A stretch of DNA of 64,000 nucleotides, from contig JAITUZ010000001.1 of NCBI GenBank assembly GCA_031286065.1, positions 1 to 64,000 on the forward strand, written 5' to 3'. Source of the stretch: Candidatus Methanimicrococcus odontotermitis. GTDB taxonomy: Archaea > Halobacteriota > Methanosarcinia > Methanosarcinales > Methanosarcinaceae. Shown here in pieces: positions 51,936 through 60,737 of this stretch. Made by a program: the position numbers and the translations under genes. Numbering within the stretch: position 1 is the first letter of the stretch; the number at the start of each line of letters is the position of its first letter. The notes beneath the pieces are model-generated. The model did not search any database. It was not told where the DNA came from and saw only the letters and a program-made list of their open reading frames with translations.

Positions 51936-53506
51936 ATGAAAATGATGAATTTTAAGACATTTAAACAAAACGTAAATTCATTATCAAACGAAACAAAACT
52001 CTCTGTTTTGAGTTTATTCCTTTCAATCTATTTATTGGGAATTATAAACATTGTCATACCGGCAGAACTTACCGTAAAACTTTTCATCATACTTTACAAA
52101 AATAACGACCGCGCCATCCGAATTATTGCAAACGGCGCATTCTTTTCGGCAGGAGCCGCCACTCTTTTATCCTTGTACGGGGCAGCAATCGCTTTTGACA
52201 AAACCGACGGCGTTTTATCGGAATCCTATTCATATCCTTTTCTTTTCTATATTTTTTCATCTCATTTTATCTGTTTTTTGTCGGCATAAATAAAATAAAA
52301 GAAGATGCCAAAGCTCAAAAAAACCGGAAAGCGGAACAAGAATCCGGAGAGCGAAGAATATGGAAAAAAGAATCAATCGGATTAACGCTTTTCTTTTTCA
52401 TTTCGGCCTCACTCTCAGCAGCAGCGATTTCTTTTTTTGAAAATCCGCTGTTTCTGTCCAAATTCGCCGCATTTTTCGCACTCGGAATCGTCCTTCCTGT
52501 TTTGGTATTCTACATTATGCATGTGGTTTTGTTCCGGAAAATAATTCCAAGCGTTCAAAGCGTCATTTGGCTGCCTTATTTACTGTTTTATGCCGATATT
52601 TTTACTCTGTGGATTGCTTTTCTCCATCCGATCGGGGAATATTTTCCGAAAATTGATTTCACAGTTATTAATTCTCATGCGGACGAATTTTATGAAATCA
52701 TTGTCGCCGGAGCCGTTGTTTCATTTTTATTCGCGGCAGGAATCTTTTTGTTTTCAGGAGTGTTTATGGTTCTTAAAAAACTCGGCCGTAAAAATCAAAA
52801 CTATTGGAATTTTAAAAATAAGTTAAATGAACAAAGTTCTGAGATAAAAATCTGTTATTACGGATTGGCTGTCATCTTCTTTATCGCATTGACGAATCCG
52901 TTTGTTTCTATTTTCCGCCATCCGACCCTTTACAGCGGCAGAGTCAATTTCTTCATAACTCATAGTCTTGAACTGAAAACACATTTGGTATTATCCGATC
53001 TCCCGATTCCTTTAACTCTATTGCTCATCTGCTTATTTGTCAGTATTCTGTTTATCGGATCTGAAAAAATAATCAAAAAACAGAAAATTAAATTCGATTT
53101 TAATCTTTTTCCGATTTTATTTTACAGCATGATTATAGTTGTCGTTCTTTTCTTTTTGTTGATCAGCGAAGTCTTCGTGTTCGTTCCGCTGCTCAATGAG
53201 CCGCCCGAAGATTATGTCGCCCCCCCGATTCTTGCCGTTTATGCGTGTCAGGTTTTGTTTTATATAATTTATCGCTATATCGTTAAAAAAACGGTTTTCA
53301 AACCGGCAGATATTCTGCCGGCGGCTCCTTTTATGTTTTTAATGACTCTTTCATTAATCATCTCATTCCCGATAAGTTTACTGATAGGTTCATCCCTTGA
53401 ATTCGCATATGAACTCAGTGAGCCTCAGTATTATGTGATTGCAAAAATCATTTCATTTATTCTTTCCATATTCATTTTTGAAATCGGTGCAAAATTTAGC
53501 CCGTGA
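51936..53506 (+). pseudogene. Large multi-helix membrane protein of unknown function with a -1 frameshift
   Basis: The first frame (51936-52289) encodes two helices and stops. The -1 frame is open without a stop from before 52262 to 53506 and encodes about seven more helices. Joining them gives 523 residues. The crossing region holds TGT TTT TTG TCG in the first frame (52272-52283), so T_TTT_TTG is a canonical -1 slippery heptamer at exactly the right phase. Either the gene has lost one T of a homopolymer, or it uses programmed slippage. ATG 51936 is followed by a Lys/Asn-rich start. I do not recognise the family. Confidence 0.6.
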
Positions 53507-53618
53507 AATCGAAAAAATGAAAGTCTTCTAAAATCAGTTCATTAGAATGCAATTTTTTATGTAACAATCGCATTCTTTTAATATCTCATTGACTTAAATT
53601 ACATGTTGGTGCAATTCT

Positions 53619-54398
53619 ATGAAACCGTCCTCATTAACTTTTGTAAAAACTTATTCCGGAGAAAACATTGATTCATTATACAAACGAATCACGGAAGACA
53701 TTGTTCTTGACGGAAAAGACATCACGTTCGGACACGCCGGCGAACCGAAGAAAGCGCGTGAGATTTATGCCGTCATTCAGCTTTACGGCAAAGCGATCGA
53801 TGATGTTTTGGCCGGAATCACGCCCGAGAATTTCAGATGGGCCGGCGATAAAATTACAGATTATCAGGACAGTTTTCTCGTGCCGCTCTGCGATGTCGGA
53901 AACCGCCAAGGGGACGACACGGATTTTGAATACACCTACATTGAGCTGATGCGCAAATTCCAAACGATCGAAGGTGAAATCGATCAGATGGAAGTCTCCA
54001 AGGAAAAACTGGCGGAAAATTTGAAAACCGGGATTCAGTCCAATCAGAATGTCGGCACGATTTATCATCCGATGTATTGGAACTCGCATAATCCGCCGTG
54101 TTTTAACTGGTATCAGGTGCGTCTGCTGGAGGACAATCAAGTCTCTCTTCGCCTTCTGTTCCGCTCCAACGATTACGGCGACGCTGTTTGGGCCAATCTC
54201 TGCGGCATTGCCAAAGCGTTCAATGAATTGGTGATTAAACCGGCCGGCTGTGGATTGGCTGAAATCATATTAACCTCGACTTCCGCTCACATTTATGCCA
54301 ATGAAGCCGATTTGGCGAAGAAAGTTTCCGGCTTTGACTGGGACCGCGAACAAAATGACAAGAAGTCGCCGATTTTAAGACTTCTCGGGCACAAATAA
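53619..54398 (+). CDS. thyA: Thymidylate synthase (methanogen-type ThyA)
   Basis: 259 residues. Nucleotide-site features: catalytic Cys in NPPCFNWYQVRL (about 153-164), LRLLFRSNDYGDAVWANLCG (about 173-192) corresponding to the RxxD-x-(F/W)-N helix of ThyA, and STSAHIYANEADLAKK (about 226-241). Methanogen enzymes of this kind are shorter and use a methanopterin-type carbon donor instead of folate. It makes dTMP from dUMP. It follows the frameshifted membrane gene by 112 bases and precedes cobA. Confidence 0.88.
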   Translation: MKPSSLTFVKTYSGENIDSLYKRITEDIVLDGKDITFGHAGEPKKAREIYAVIQLYGKAIDDVLAGITPENFRWAGDKITDYQDSFLVPLCDVGNRQGDDTDFEYTYIELMRKFQTIEGEIDQMEVSKEKLAENLKTGIQSNQNVGTIYHPMYWNSHNPPCFNWYQVRLLEDNQVSLRLLFRSNDYGDAVWANLCGIAKAFNELVIKPAGCGLAEIILTSTSAHIYANEADLAKKVSGFDWDREQNDKKSPILRLLGHK

Positions 54399-54469
54399 AA
54401 TAATTCTTGTTCATTCAACCATTAACTCTTTACATTTTATTGCGATTGATTAAATCGAGGAACTGCAAA

Positions 54470-55231
54470 ATGTCTGAAAAATACGGTAAAGTTTATCTGG
54501 CAGGATCCGGCCCTGGAGATCCGGATTTGCTGACGGTCAAAGCCCGCCGCTTAATTGATGAAGTTGATGTCGTTATTTATGACCAGCTTCCGGGCAAAAC
54601 GATTTTAAGTCTCATTCCTGAAAAAACAGAGAAAATCGATGCCGGCAAATATGCCGGAAATCACACGCTGACGCAGGACAAAATCAATGAAGTGATCATC
54701 GAAAAAGCCAAAGAAGGCAAAACCGTCCTCCGTCTCAAAGGCGGCGACCCGTATGTTTTCGGGCGCGGCGGCGAAGAAGCGGAAGAGCTTGTGAAAGCAG
54801 GCATCGCGTTTGAAGTTGTTCCCGGAATCACATCGGCCGTTGCCGCGCCGGCTTACGCGGGCATTCCGATTACGCACCGCGACAGCAATTCCATGGTGAC
54901 ATTCATCACCGGTCATGAAGACCCGACCAAAGAAGAAACGGGACTGGACTGGGAACTTTTGGCGAAATTCGACGGCACGCTCGTTATTTTCATGGGCGTT
55001 AAAATGCTTGAGCGCAATTGCGGCGAACTTTTAAAATACGGCATGGACCCGAGCACGCCTGTCGCGCTCATTGAAAAAGGCACGCGTCCGGATCAGCGCG
55101 TCACCGTCGGGAAATTGGAAAATATCGCCGCTTTGGCCGAAGAAAGAAACGTCAAGGCGCCGGCGATCACGGTTATCGGAAACGTCGTTGATCTGCATAC
55201 TGTTCTCGGTGAGCAGCATTCGGATTACTGA
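54470..55231 (+). CDS. cobA: CobA/SUMT, uroporphyrinogen-III C-methyltransferase
   Basis: 253 residues. Start ATG 54470 has GAGGAA ten bases upstream. The P-loop VYLAGSGPGDPDLLTVKA (about 8-25), RLKGGDPYVFGRGGEEAEEL (about 81-100) and VPGITSAVAAPAYAGIPIT (about 111-129) are the SUMT signature. It methylates uroporphyrinogen III at C2 and C7 to give precorrin-2, the branch point to cobalamin, siroheme and F430. The neighbour hemD supplies its substrate. The gap to hemD is 37 bases. Confidence 0.96.
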   Translation: MSEKYGKVYLAGSGPGDPDLLTVKARRLIDEVDVVIYDQLPGKTILSLIPEKTEKIDAGKYAGNHTLTQDKINEVIIEKAKEGKTVLRLKGGDPYVFGRGGEEAEELVKAGIAFEVVPGITSAVAAPAYAGIPITHRDSNSMVTFITGHEDPTKEETGLDWELLAKFDGTLVIFMGVKMLERNCGELLKYGMDPSTPVALIEKGTRPDQRVTVGKLENIAALAEERNVKAPAITVIGNVVDLHTVLGEQHSDY

Positions 55232-55268
55232 TTCAAAAATAAAAACAGGAAATAAAAGGAGAGATGTG

Positions 55269-56057
55269 ATGAGAAAAAGACCTGTTCTCGCGATTATGCG
55301 TCCCGAAACATACACGGATGATTCCGAAAAAATTGCGGAAGACGCAGGATTTCAGCCGCTGACCGTTCCCGTCGTGACCCTCAAGGGCATGAAAGACCAA
55401 GAGTTTGACGGCTTTGTCAAGCGCGTTCTCTCCCGCAAGACGGACATCGTGATATTTACAAGCGCGAACGGCATCGATCATACTTTAAAGAATCTGGACG
55501 GCGTTTCCGAAAAAGATTTTTTGGATGCTTTGCAAAAAATCAAAATCGTTGCCATCGGGCCGACCACGCGTAAAAAATTGGAAGACTGCGGCTTGACAGG
55601 TTCTTTAATGCCCGGCGAATACAGTTCGGAAGGATTGGTGAATGAGCTGGGAAAAGAAGCCGGCGGAAAAAACATTGACATCCCGAGAAGTTTTTACGGC
55701 TCAGCCGTCTTGGTTAAAGGGTTAGAGGATGCCGGCGCAATCGTCCGCCAAACGCACGTTTACACGCTGGAAATCCCGGAAGGCCCGCTTCAGGAAGAAT
55801 TGATTGAAAAAACATTGAACGGCGAAATCGACGCTTTTGCGTTTACCAGTACGATGATGGTCAAAAATTTCATGGCGCTTGCCGATAAAACGGGAGATCG
55901 GAGTGAAGTGATCAAGCAGTTAAATAACTCTGTCGTCGGCGCAATCGGTTACCCGACAGCGGACACCGTTGAAAGTTTCTGCGTGACGGTGGATGCCGTT
56001 CCCGAAGAATTTACTTTTAAAGCACTGGTCGAAGCGATTAAGGAAAAGATGAAATGA
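55269..56057 (+). CDS. hemD: Uroporphyrinogen-III synthase
   Basis: 262 residues from ATG 55269, supported by AAAGGAGAGAT upstream; a longer reading frame that starts at 55071 lies inside cobA and is not real. HemD proteins are poorly conserved; here VIFTSANGIDHTL (about 63-75), IVAIGPTTRKKLEDCGL (about 93-109) and AFAFTSTMMVKNFM (about 193-206) fit the family. It closes hydroxymethylbilane to uroporphyrinogen III. It is coupled with cobA for corrin, F430 and heme-like pathways. Confidence 0.92.
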   Translation: MRKRPVLAIMRPETYTDDSEKIAEDAGFQPLTVPVVTLKGMKDQEFDGFVKRVLSRKTDIVIFTSANGIDHTLKNLDGVSEKDFLDALQKIKIVAIGPTTRKKLEDCGLTGSLMPGEYSSEGLVNELGKEAGGKNIDIPRSFYGSAVLVKGLEDAGAIVRQTHVYTLEIPEGPLQEELIEKTLNGEIDAFAFTSTMMVKNFMALADKTGDRSEVIKQLNNSVVGAIGYPTADTVESFCVTVDAVPEEFTFKALVEAIKEKMK

Positions 56058-56143
56058 CAAATGAAAAAATGAGATGAAATTTGTCGAAAAGTTATTATAT
56101 TGAAGCGTCAGAATTCACTATTGCAGACAAAGAGGTGACATAA

Positions 56144-56281
56144 ATGGCTGAAGTTAAATATACAGAAAAATCCAAAATGATTGACTCTGTTATGAAAGAT
56201 TTCAAAATTGTCCCTTATTCCGAAGTTTCTAAAACACTGAATGAAGCGACACGAAAAACATTTCCGGATCAAAAACTCTAA
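56144..56281 (+). CDS. Small unknown protein
   Basis: 45 residues from ATG 56144 to TAA 56281: basic start MAEVKYTEKSK, an amphipathic centre SVMKDFKIVPYSEVSKTLNE and a polar end. A GAGGTGA ribosome-binding site seven bases upstream supports translation. It lies between hemD and the Lrp-domain gene. The size suits an antitoxin or small regulator, but no toxin gene is adjacent. I do not recognise it. Confidence 0.5.
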   Translation: MAEVKYTEKSKMIDSVMKDFKIVPYSEVSKTLNEATRKTFPDQKL

Positions 56282-56390
56282 TTTCTAAAGATTTATCATG
56301 CAAAGAAACTGAACGTCTTCAAAATTCATGGTAAATTATTTAACCGTTTATTATTTCATTAGATTGAGTTTATTAGGAGAGGAACAAAAA

Positions 56391-56621
56391 ATGGTCATCG
56401 GAGTTACAATGTTAAACGTATTGCCCGGTTCTGAAAAGAACGCTTACAATGATTTAAAGTCTTTCGCCGGCGTAAAGGATGTCTATCACGTTTTCGGCGA
56501 ATTCGACTTTGTCGTCATCGCAGAACTCGAAACACTGCGTGAACTCAACGATATCGTTGACAAAATCCGCGAAAGTCCGAATGTGACGGCAACACAGACG
56601 ATTGTCGGCGCCGAACTCTGA
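56391..56621 (+). CDS. Stand-alone Lrp/AsnC ligand-binding (RAM) domain protein
   Basis: 76 residues from ATG 56391 with TAGGAGAGGAAC upstream: VIGVTMLNVLPGSEKNAYND (2-21), VKDVYHVFGEFDFVVIAELE (about 28-47) and the end ESPNVTATQTIVGAEL match the alpha/beta RAM domain of Lrp/AsnC regulators. There is no DNA-binding domain, so it would be an effector-binding partner of a full-length Lrp. Its 3' end is duplicated in tandem right after the gene. Confidence 0.85.
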   Translation: MVIGVTMLNVLPGSEKNAYNDLKSFAGVKDVYHVFGEFDFVVIAELETLRELNDIVDKIRESPNVTATQTIVGAEL

Positions 56622-56636
56622 GCAGTGGCGGCGCAA

Positions 56637-56670
56637 AAATCACGAAGTGATTTCTTTTCTTTTTTTTACA
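56637..56670 (+). terminator. Hairpin terminator of the Lrp-domain gene (copy 1)
   Basis: AAATCAC-GAA-GTGATTT (56637-56653), a perfect 7-base stem, is followed by CTTTTCTTTTTTTT. It is placed 16 bases after the stop codon, with a second hairpin (AAATTTTGT...ACAAAATTT, centred near 56705) further on. Confidence 0.6.
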
Positions 56671-56798
56671 GCCTGTGTTCTACAGTTTTTGAAATTTTGT
56701 GAGCGAAGCGAACAAAATTTGTTGCCAAAATCCGTGAAAGCCCGAACGTGACGGCAACACAGCCGATTGTCGGTGCCGAACTCTGAGCGGCGGCGCAA

Positions 56799-56838
56799 AA
56801 ATCACGAAGTGATTTCTTTTCTTTTTCTTTTTTTTACA
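56799..56838 (+). terminator. Duplicate hairpin terminator (copy 2)
   Basis: The same AAATCAC-GAA-GTGATTT palindrome occurs at 56799-56815 and is followed by a longer pyrimidine-rich T-run. It is the counterpart of the first hairpin inside the tandem duplication. Confidence 0.55.
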
Positions 56839-57043
56839 GCCGGTGTTCTATTATTCTTGAAATTTTGTGAGCGAAGCGAACAAAATTTATTATAATATTC
56901 AAAAAATAAACCGGATTTTTATTCCGTTCCGATGATTTTATGTCTTTGATTTCCTCATTTTCGATATCTATTTTCTTATTTCGTGAAAGACTATAAAAAT
57001 GATTAAAACGTACGGTATAAAACTCAAGCGTACAGAGGATAGA

Positions 57044-58066
57044 ATGGATAAGAAAAAAATTGTTATACCCGGAGAATTGCTTTCCGATGACCCAGCAATG
57101 TCCGGTCCCGGAACATATATTTCCGGCGGAAAAGTCTTCGCCTCCGTGTGCGGGCTTTTAACTTTGAAAGGAAAACTGTCGGTTCACCCGCTTTCCGGCC
57201 CCTATATGCCGAAGAGAAATGATCTTGTCATCGGCTATGTGACGGTGGTTACCTCATCCAATTGGATTTTTGATATTAACTGCCCGTACGAAGGGCTTTT
57301 GCATGTCACGGAATATCCGCTGCGTGTTCCTTCCGAAGAAATGACGCAGCATTTCAACATAGGCGACACGGTTTTATTGAAAGTGACGGATGTCAACGCG
57401 GAAATGAAGATTGAGCTGACTTATAAAGATCCGGTTTGCAAAAAGCTGATGAAAGGACGGCTTTTTGAAGTTCCGTTTTCGAAAGTCTCTCGTATAATCG
57501 GCCGCGCGGGCGGCATGATTTCCATGCTCAAAGACAAAACGAACTGCGATATTTTTGTCGGCGGCAACGGGCGCGTTTGGATGAACGGCGGTTCTCTTGA
57601 CATGGATATTTTAATGCGCGCGCTGAATAAAATCAAAGCTGATGCTCGTCTTCCCGGACTTACGGATTTGACGGCCGCTTTCATTGACGAGCAATATGAA
57701 AACGCCGGCATGAAATCAAATGGCGCCGCCGAGACGAAAATCGCTGCCCGCCATAAGAGAAATAATTTAGTTAAGCCGGAAACACAAACTATTGACCCTT
57801 CCGACTTATCTCTCAAAGAGCCGCCGAGGAAAGAAAAAAGACTCAAAAAGGCGAGAGGGAAAGATTCCGATGAAAACACGGCGGCGGCTTCTGTTCAAAA
57901 TGAGCCGGCACTGTCTGCCGAGCCCGCCGTTAAAAAAATACCTGCGGGAAAAGCGCGCCTGACGCGGCCGGCCATGCTCAGTCAAGCCGGATGTTCCTGT
58001 TTTAAGAATGTCTTCTTTACGCATCCGCCCGTTCTCCAAAGCGGCGAACCGGATAGAAAATCGTGA
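57044..58066 (+). CDS. rrp4: Exosome complex RNA-binding protein Rrp4 with long basic C-terminal extension
   Basis: 340 residues from ATG 57044; AGAGGATAG supplies the ribosome-binding site, and an upstream ATG at 56999 lacks support. N-terminal domain (1-60), S1 domain (about 60-130, YVTVVTSSNWIFDIN), KH domain (about 140-190, with SRIIGRAGGMISMLKD). Family members end near residue 230-260; here about 100 further residues follow, first basic (PPRKEKRLKKARGK), then Ala/Pro-rich. It caps the Rrp41-Rrp42 ring and binds RNA. First gene of the plus-strand exosome cluster, preceded by the duplicated Lrp tail instead of sbds. Confidence 0.93.
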   Translation: MDKKKIVIPGELLSDDPAMSGPGTYISGGKVFASVCGLLTLKGKLSVHPLSGPYMPKRNDLVIGYVTVVTSSNWIFDINCPYEGLLHVTEYPLRVPSEEMTQHFNIGDTVLLKVTDVNAEMKIELTYKDPVCKKLMKGRLFEVPFSKVSRIIGRAGGMISMLKDKTNCDIFVGGNGRVWMNGGSLDMDILMRALNKIKADARLPGLTDLTAAFIDEQYENAGMKSNGAAETKIAARHKRNNLVKPETQTIDPSDLSLKEPPRKEKRLKKARGKDSDENTAAASVQNEPALSAEPAVKKIPAGKARLTRPAMLSQAGCSCFKNVFFTHPPVLQSGEPDRKS

Positions 58067-58110
58067 ACGGAAAAACCTTTAAATTTAACATTTATTCTGG
58101 AGAAATTGAA

Positions 58111-59322
58111 ATGAGTTCAAACCAAACCGATGTGGTTTTTTTTGATGAAAACGGTCTTCGAACAGACCAAAGAAAACCTGATGAAATCCGCCCGATGAAA
58201 ATTAAAATCGGCGTCCTGTCGCGCGCAAACGGCTCCTGCTATTTGGAATGGGGCGCGAATAAAGTGATTGCCGCCGTTTACGGCCCCCGTGAAGCGCATC
58301 CGCGCCGTATGCAGCTCGCCGGCAAAGCGGTCATCCGCTACAGATACAACATGCAGTCTTTTTCTGTGGAAGACCGAGCCCGTCCGGGACCGAGCCGCCG
58401 CAGCAGTGAAATCTCAAAGGTCAGCCGCGAAGCATTCGAACCAGTTCTTTTCGCTGAAGATTATCCGAAGGCGGCCATTGATATTTTTGTTGAAGTGCTT
58501 CAAGCCGACGCCGGCACAAGAACGGCTGCGATCAACGCCGCGTCACTGGCGCTCGTTGACGCGGGCATTCCGATGCGCGGTCTGATTTCCGCCTGCGCCG
58601 CCGGAAAAGTCGGCGGTAAAATTGTTTTGGACTTGAACAAGCCTGAAGACAATTACGGTGAAGCCGATTTGCCGATTGCCATGACTGAAGACGGCAAAAT
58701 TACATTGATTCAAATGGACGGGCATTTGACGCCGTCCGAATTCGAAGAAGCCATGGAGCTTGTCCAAAAAGGCTGCCGCCAAGTTCTTGAAATCCAAAAG
58801 GCGGCAATTCTGGAAAAATTCGCGGCCGTTATGGACAGCGATGAAGAAGAAGCGGATAAAGAAGAGACGGAAAAAACCGCCGAATTTGAGCCGGAAACTG
58901 AAGAATTCGATTCAGACGAAACAGACGAAGACGACATTAACGCATTCGTTGCCGAAATCTCCGAACGTCTCGCAAAAGATGTTTCCGCCGTCATCCGCAA
59001 TTATGAATCGGAACAGATCGGCATGGATATTGATTTAGCGGACGGTCTGTTTGAGGATGACGAGATGGACGCCGAGGATTTAAACGAAATCAAAAATTTC
59101 ATTTCCGATGCGGACGATGAAGAAGACGATGAAAAAATCGAAATTTTTGTCATTGACGCGGACGAACTCGATGTCTCGGAAGAAGATGAAGAAGAATCGG
59201 ATGAAGAGGACGACGAAGAATCAGAAGATGAAGAAACGGAAGAAGAATCAGAAGAAGCAGACATTGATGATTCGGAATCGGATGAAGAAGACGATGATTT
59301 TGAAGATGAAGAGGAGGAATAA
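58111..59322 (+). CDS. rrp41: Exosome complex exonuclease Rrp41 with long acidic tail
   Basis: 403 residues from ATG 58111 with CTGGAGAAA as ribosome-binding site. The RNase PH core (about 1-240) has GSCYLEWGANKVIAAVYGPR (about 47-66), the RRSSEISKVSREAFEPVL stretch (about 101-118), and DAGTRTAAINAASLALVDAG (about 138-157). After residue about 240 comes an extremely acidic, Glu/Asp/Ser-rich tail of about 160 residues, interrupted by a short non-acidic segment near 285-320. Rrp41 holds the phosphorolytic active site of the exosome ring. I recall longer Rrp41 proteins in Methanosarcina, so tail length may be a lineage trait. Confidence 0.94.
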   Translation: MSSNQTDVVFFDENGLRTDQRKPDEIRPMKIKIGVLSRANGSCYLEWGANKVIAAVYGPREAHPRRMQLAGKAVIRYRYNMQSFSVEDRARPGPSRRSSEISKVSREAFEPVLFAEDYPKAAIDIFVEVLQADAGTRTAAINAASLALVDAGIPMRGLISACAAGKVGGKIVLDLNKPEDNYGEADLPIAMTEDGKITLIQMDGHLTPSEFEEAMELVQKGCRQVLEIQKAAILEKFAAVMDSDEEEADKEETEKTAEFEPETEEFDSDETDEDDINAFVAEISERLAKDVSAVIRNYESEQIGMDIDLADGLFEDDEMDAEDLNEIKNFISDADDEEDDEKIEIFVIDADELDVSEEDEEESDEEDDEESEDEETEEESEEADIDDSESDEEDDDFEDEEEE

Positions 59323-59324
59323 TT

Positions 59325-60119
59325 ATGGCCAACGAAATACTTTCCGCTTTAAAGAAAGATTATATTCACAGTTTAATCGTTGAAGGAAAACGCGCTGACG
59401 GCCGCGGTTTTAAAGAAATGCGCGATATTTCCGTCAAAACGAATGTCATCGCTAAGGCCGAAGGGTCCGCTTACGTCAAATACGGCGAAACGAAAATTGT
59501 GGTCGGCATTAAACTCCAGAAGGGAACGCCTTTTCCGGATTCGCCCGGCGACGGCATTATTATGACCGGAATGGAGCTCAATCCGCTGGCGTCTCCGGAC
59601 TTTGAGGCCGGACCGCCGAGAGAAGAAGCCATTGAAATGTCCAGAATCGTTGACCGCGGAATTCGAGAGTCTCATGCCATTGACTTGAAAAAGCTCTGCA
59701 TCAAAGAAGGCGAACTCGTTTGGATGATTTTTGTGGACATCAGCGTGATCAACGATGCCGGAAATATTGTCGACGCGTCTTGTTTGGCGTCAATCGCCGC
59801 TTTGATGACGACGACTGTTCCGGAAGATGCCGCAAACGGCTTTGAATCTATCCCGCTGCCGATACAAAACATTCCGGTCGGCGTCACCGTTGTCAATATT
59901 GACAACACGCTTATCTTGGATCCGGGATTGGACGAAGAAAGTGTCTGCGACACAAAACTGACCGTCATTACAGAAAATGAAGGAGCCCTTTCCGGCATGC
60001 AAAAAAACGGCGCGGAACCTTTGCTTCCTGAAACAGTCATAGAAATGGTGAATCTCGCCAGGGAGAAGGGAGCCGAATTAAGGGAAAGATATTTATCCAA
60101 TCTTTCTATAAGAGGTTGA
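59325..60119 (+). CDS. rrp42: Exosome complex component Rrp42
   Basis: 264 residues, RNase PH fold: IVEGKRADGRGFKEMRDISV (about 17-36), VKYGETKIVVGIKLQKGTPF (in parts, about 50-69) and SRIVDRGIRESHAIDLKKLC (about 106-125). Rrp42 is the inactive partner that completes the ring with Rrp41. It begins 2 bases after the rrp41 stop. The acidic tail of Rrp41 is not repeated here. Confidence 0.95.
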   Translation: MANEILSALKKDYIHSLIVEGKRADGRGFKEMRDISVKTNVIAKAEGSAYVKYGETKIVVGIKLQKGTPFPDSPGDGIIMTGMELNPLASPDFEAGPPREEAIEMSRIVDRGIRESHAIDLKKLCIKEGELVWMIFVDISVINDAGNIVDASCLASIAALMTTTVPEDAANGFESIPLPIQNIPVGVTVVNIDNTLILDPGLDEESVCDTKLTVITENEGALSGMQKNGAEPLLPETVIEMVNLAREKGAELRERYLSNLSIRG

Positions 60120-60148
60120 ATCTTGTTTTAACACATTCAACCTTTTTG
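60113..60148 (+). terminator. Hairpin overlapping the rrp42 stop codon
   Basis: AGGTTGAAT (60113-60121) and ATTCAACCT (60135-60143) form a perfect 9-base stem with a 13-base loop, followed by TTTTT. The stem includes the TGA stop codon. It could terminate or attenuate transcription between rrp42 and rpl37ae. Confidence 0.55.
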
Positions 60149-60241
60149 ATTCAAACAGCGTGATACAATCGTTTTTTGAGTCATTCAAGTTAAATTTTCA
60201 AAATGACATGCGCTCGGCGCTTTTAATTTAGGTGAAACATT

Positions 60242-60574
60242 ATGGTTAGAAAAAACAACTCACGCAAAGGTAAAGTTTCCAGATCTGCCGGCAGATTCGG
60301 CGTCAGATACGGCAGAAAAGACAGAAAGCTTGTCGCGGACCTTGAAGGACGTACAAGAGGCCCGCACACCTGTGCAAAATGCGACCTTCCGACCGTCAGA
60401 AGAATCGGCACAGGCATTTGGGAATGCACGAAATGCGGCTTCAAGTTTGCAGGCGGCACATTCATTCCGCAGACCTCTGTCGGCAAAACTTTCCAGAACA
60501 CAATGAAGAACGCTCTCTCCGACAGTTCCATGAAATACCACTATGATTTCTTGGATGAAGAAGACGAAGAATAA
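60242..60574 (+). CDS. rpl37ae: 50S ribosomal protein L37Ae
   Basis: 110 residues. [22 protein letters not shown] (in parts, about 14-35), zinc ribbon CAKC (about 44-47) and CTKC (about 61-64), and the [15 protein letters not shown] ending (about 69-83) identify L37Ae; a longer acidic C-terminus (DEEDEE) follows. TAGGTGAAAC precedes ATG 60242. It is part of the exosome cluster. Confidence 0.96.
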   Translation: MVRKNNSRKGKVSRSAGRFGVRYGRKDRKLVADLEGRTRGPHTCAKCDLPTVRRIGTGIWECTKCGFKFAGGTFIPQTSVGKTFQNTMKNALSDSSMKYHYDFLDEEDEE

Positions 60575-60575
60575 G

Positions 60576-60620
60576 GAAACAGAGGTTGAAAAACCATTTT
60601 TCTGTTTCTTTTTTTATTTT
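60576..60620 (+). terminator. Hairpin terminator after rpl37ae
   Basis: GAAACAGA (60576-60583) pairs with TCTGTTTC (60601-60608) with an inner GGTT/AACC stem, followed by TTTTTTTATTTTT. RpoP would then need its own promoter in the next 120 bases. Confidence 0.55.
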
Positions 60621-60737
60621 TAATATTATCCGTTCATTTTATTATGCTGAATTATCCGAAAAAAATGCTAATCCGGGATGCTGAAATCCGGGATGAGAAT
60701 TCGATTTTTCAGAAACGAATTAAAAAGGTGACTTTAT

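Larger units (their letters stand above)
56556..56890 (+). repeat. 165-bp tandem duplication of the Lrp-domain gene's 3' end
   Basis: The stretch beginning GTTGACAAAATCCGCGAAAG (56556-56720) recurs, slightly changed, beginning GTTGCCAAAATCCGTGAAAG (56721 to about 56890). Both copies contain the end of the gene, the ATCACGAAGTGAT palindrome and the TTTTGTGAGCGAAGCGAACAAAA hairpin. The second copy keeps a stop-terminated coding tail but no start, so it is a gene fragment plus its terminator. Confidence 0.85.

Noticed and set aside
55071-55268. N-terminal extension of hemD inside cobA
   Set aside because: The frame overlaps cobA by more than 150 bases in another frame; ATG 55269 with AAGGAGAG is the right start.
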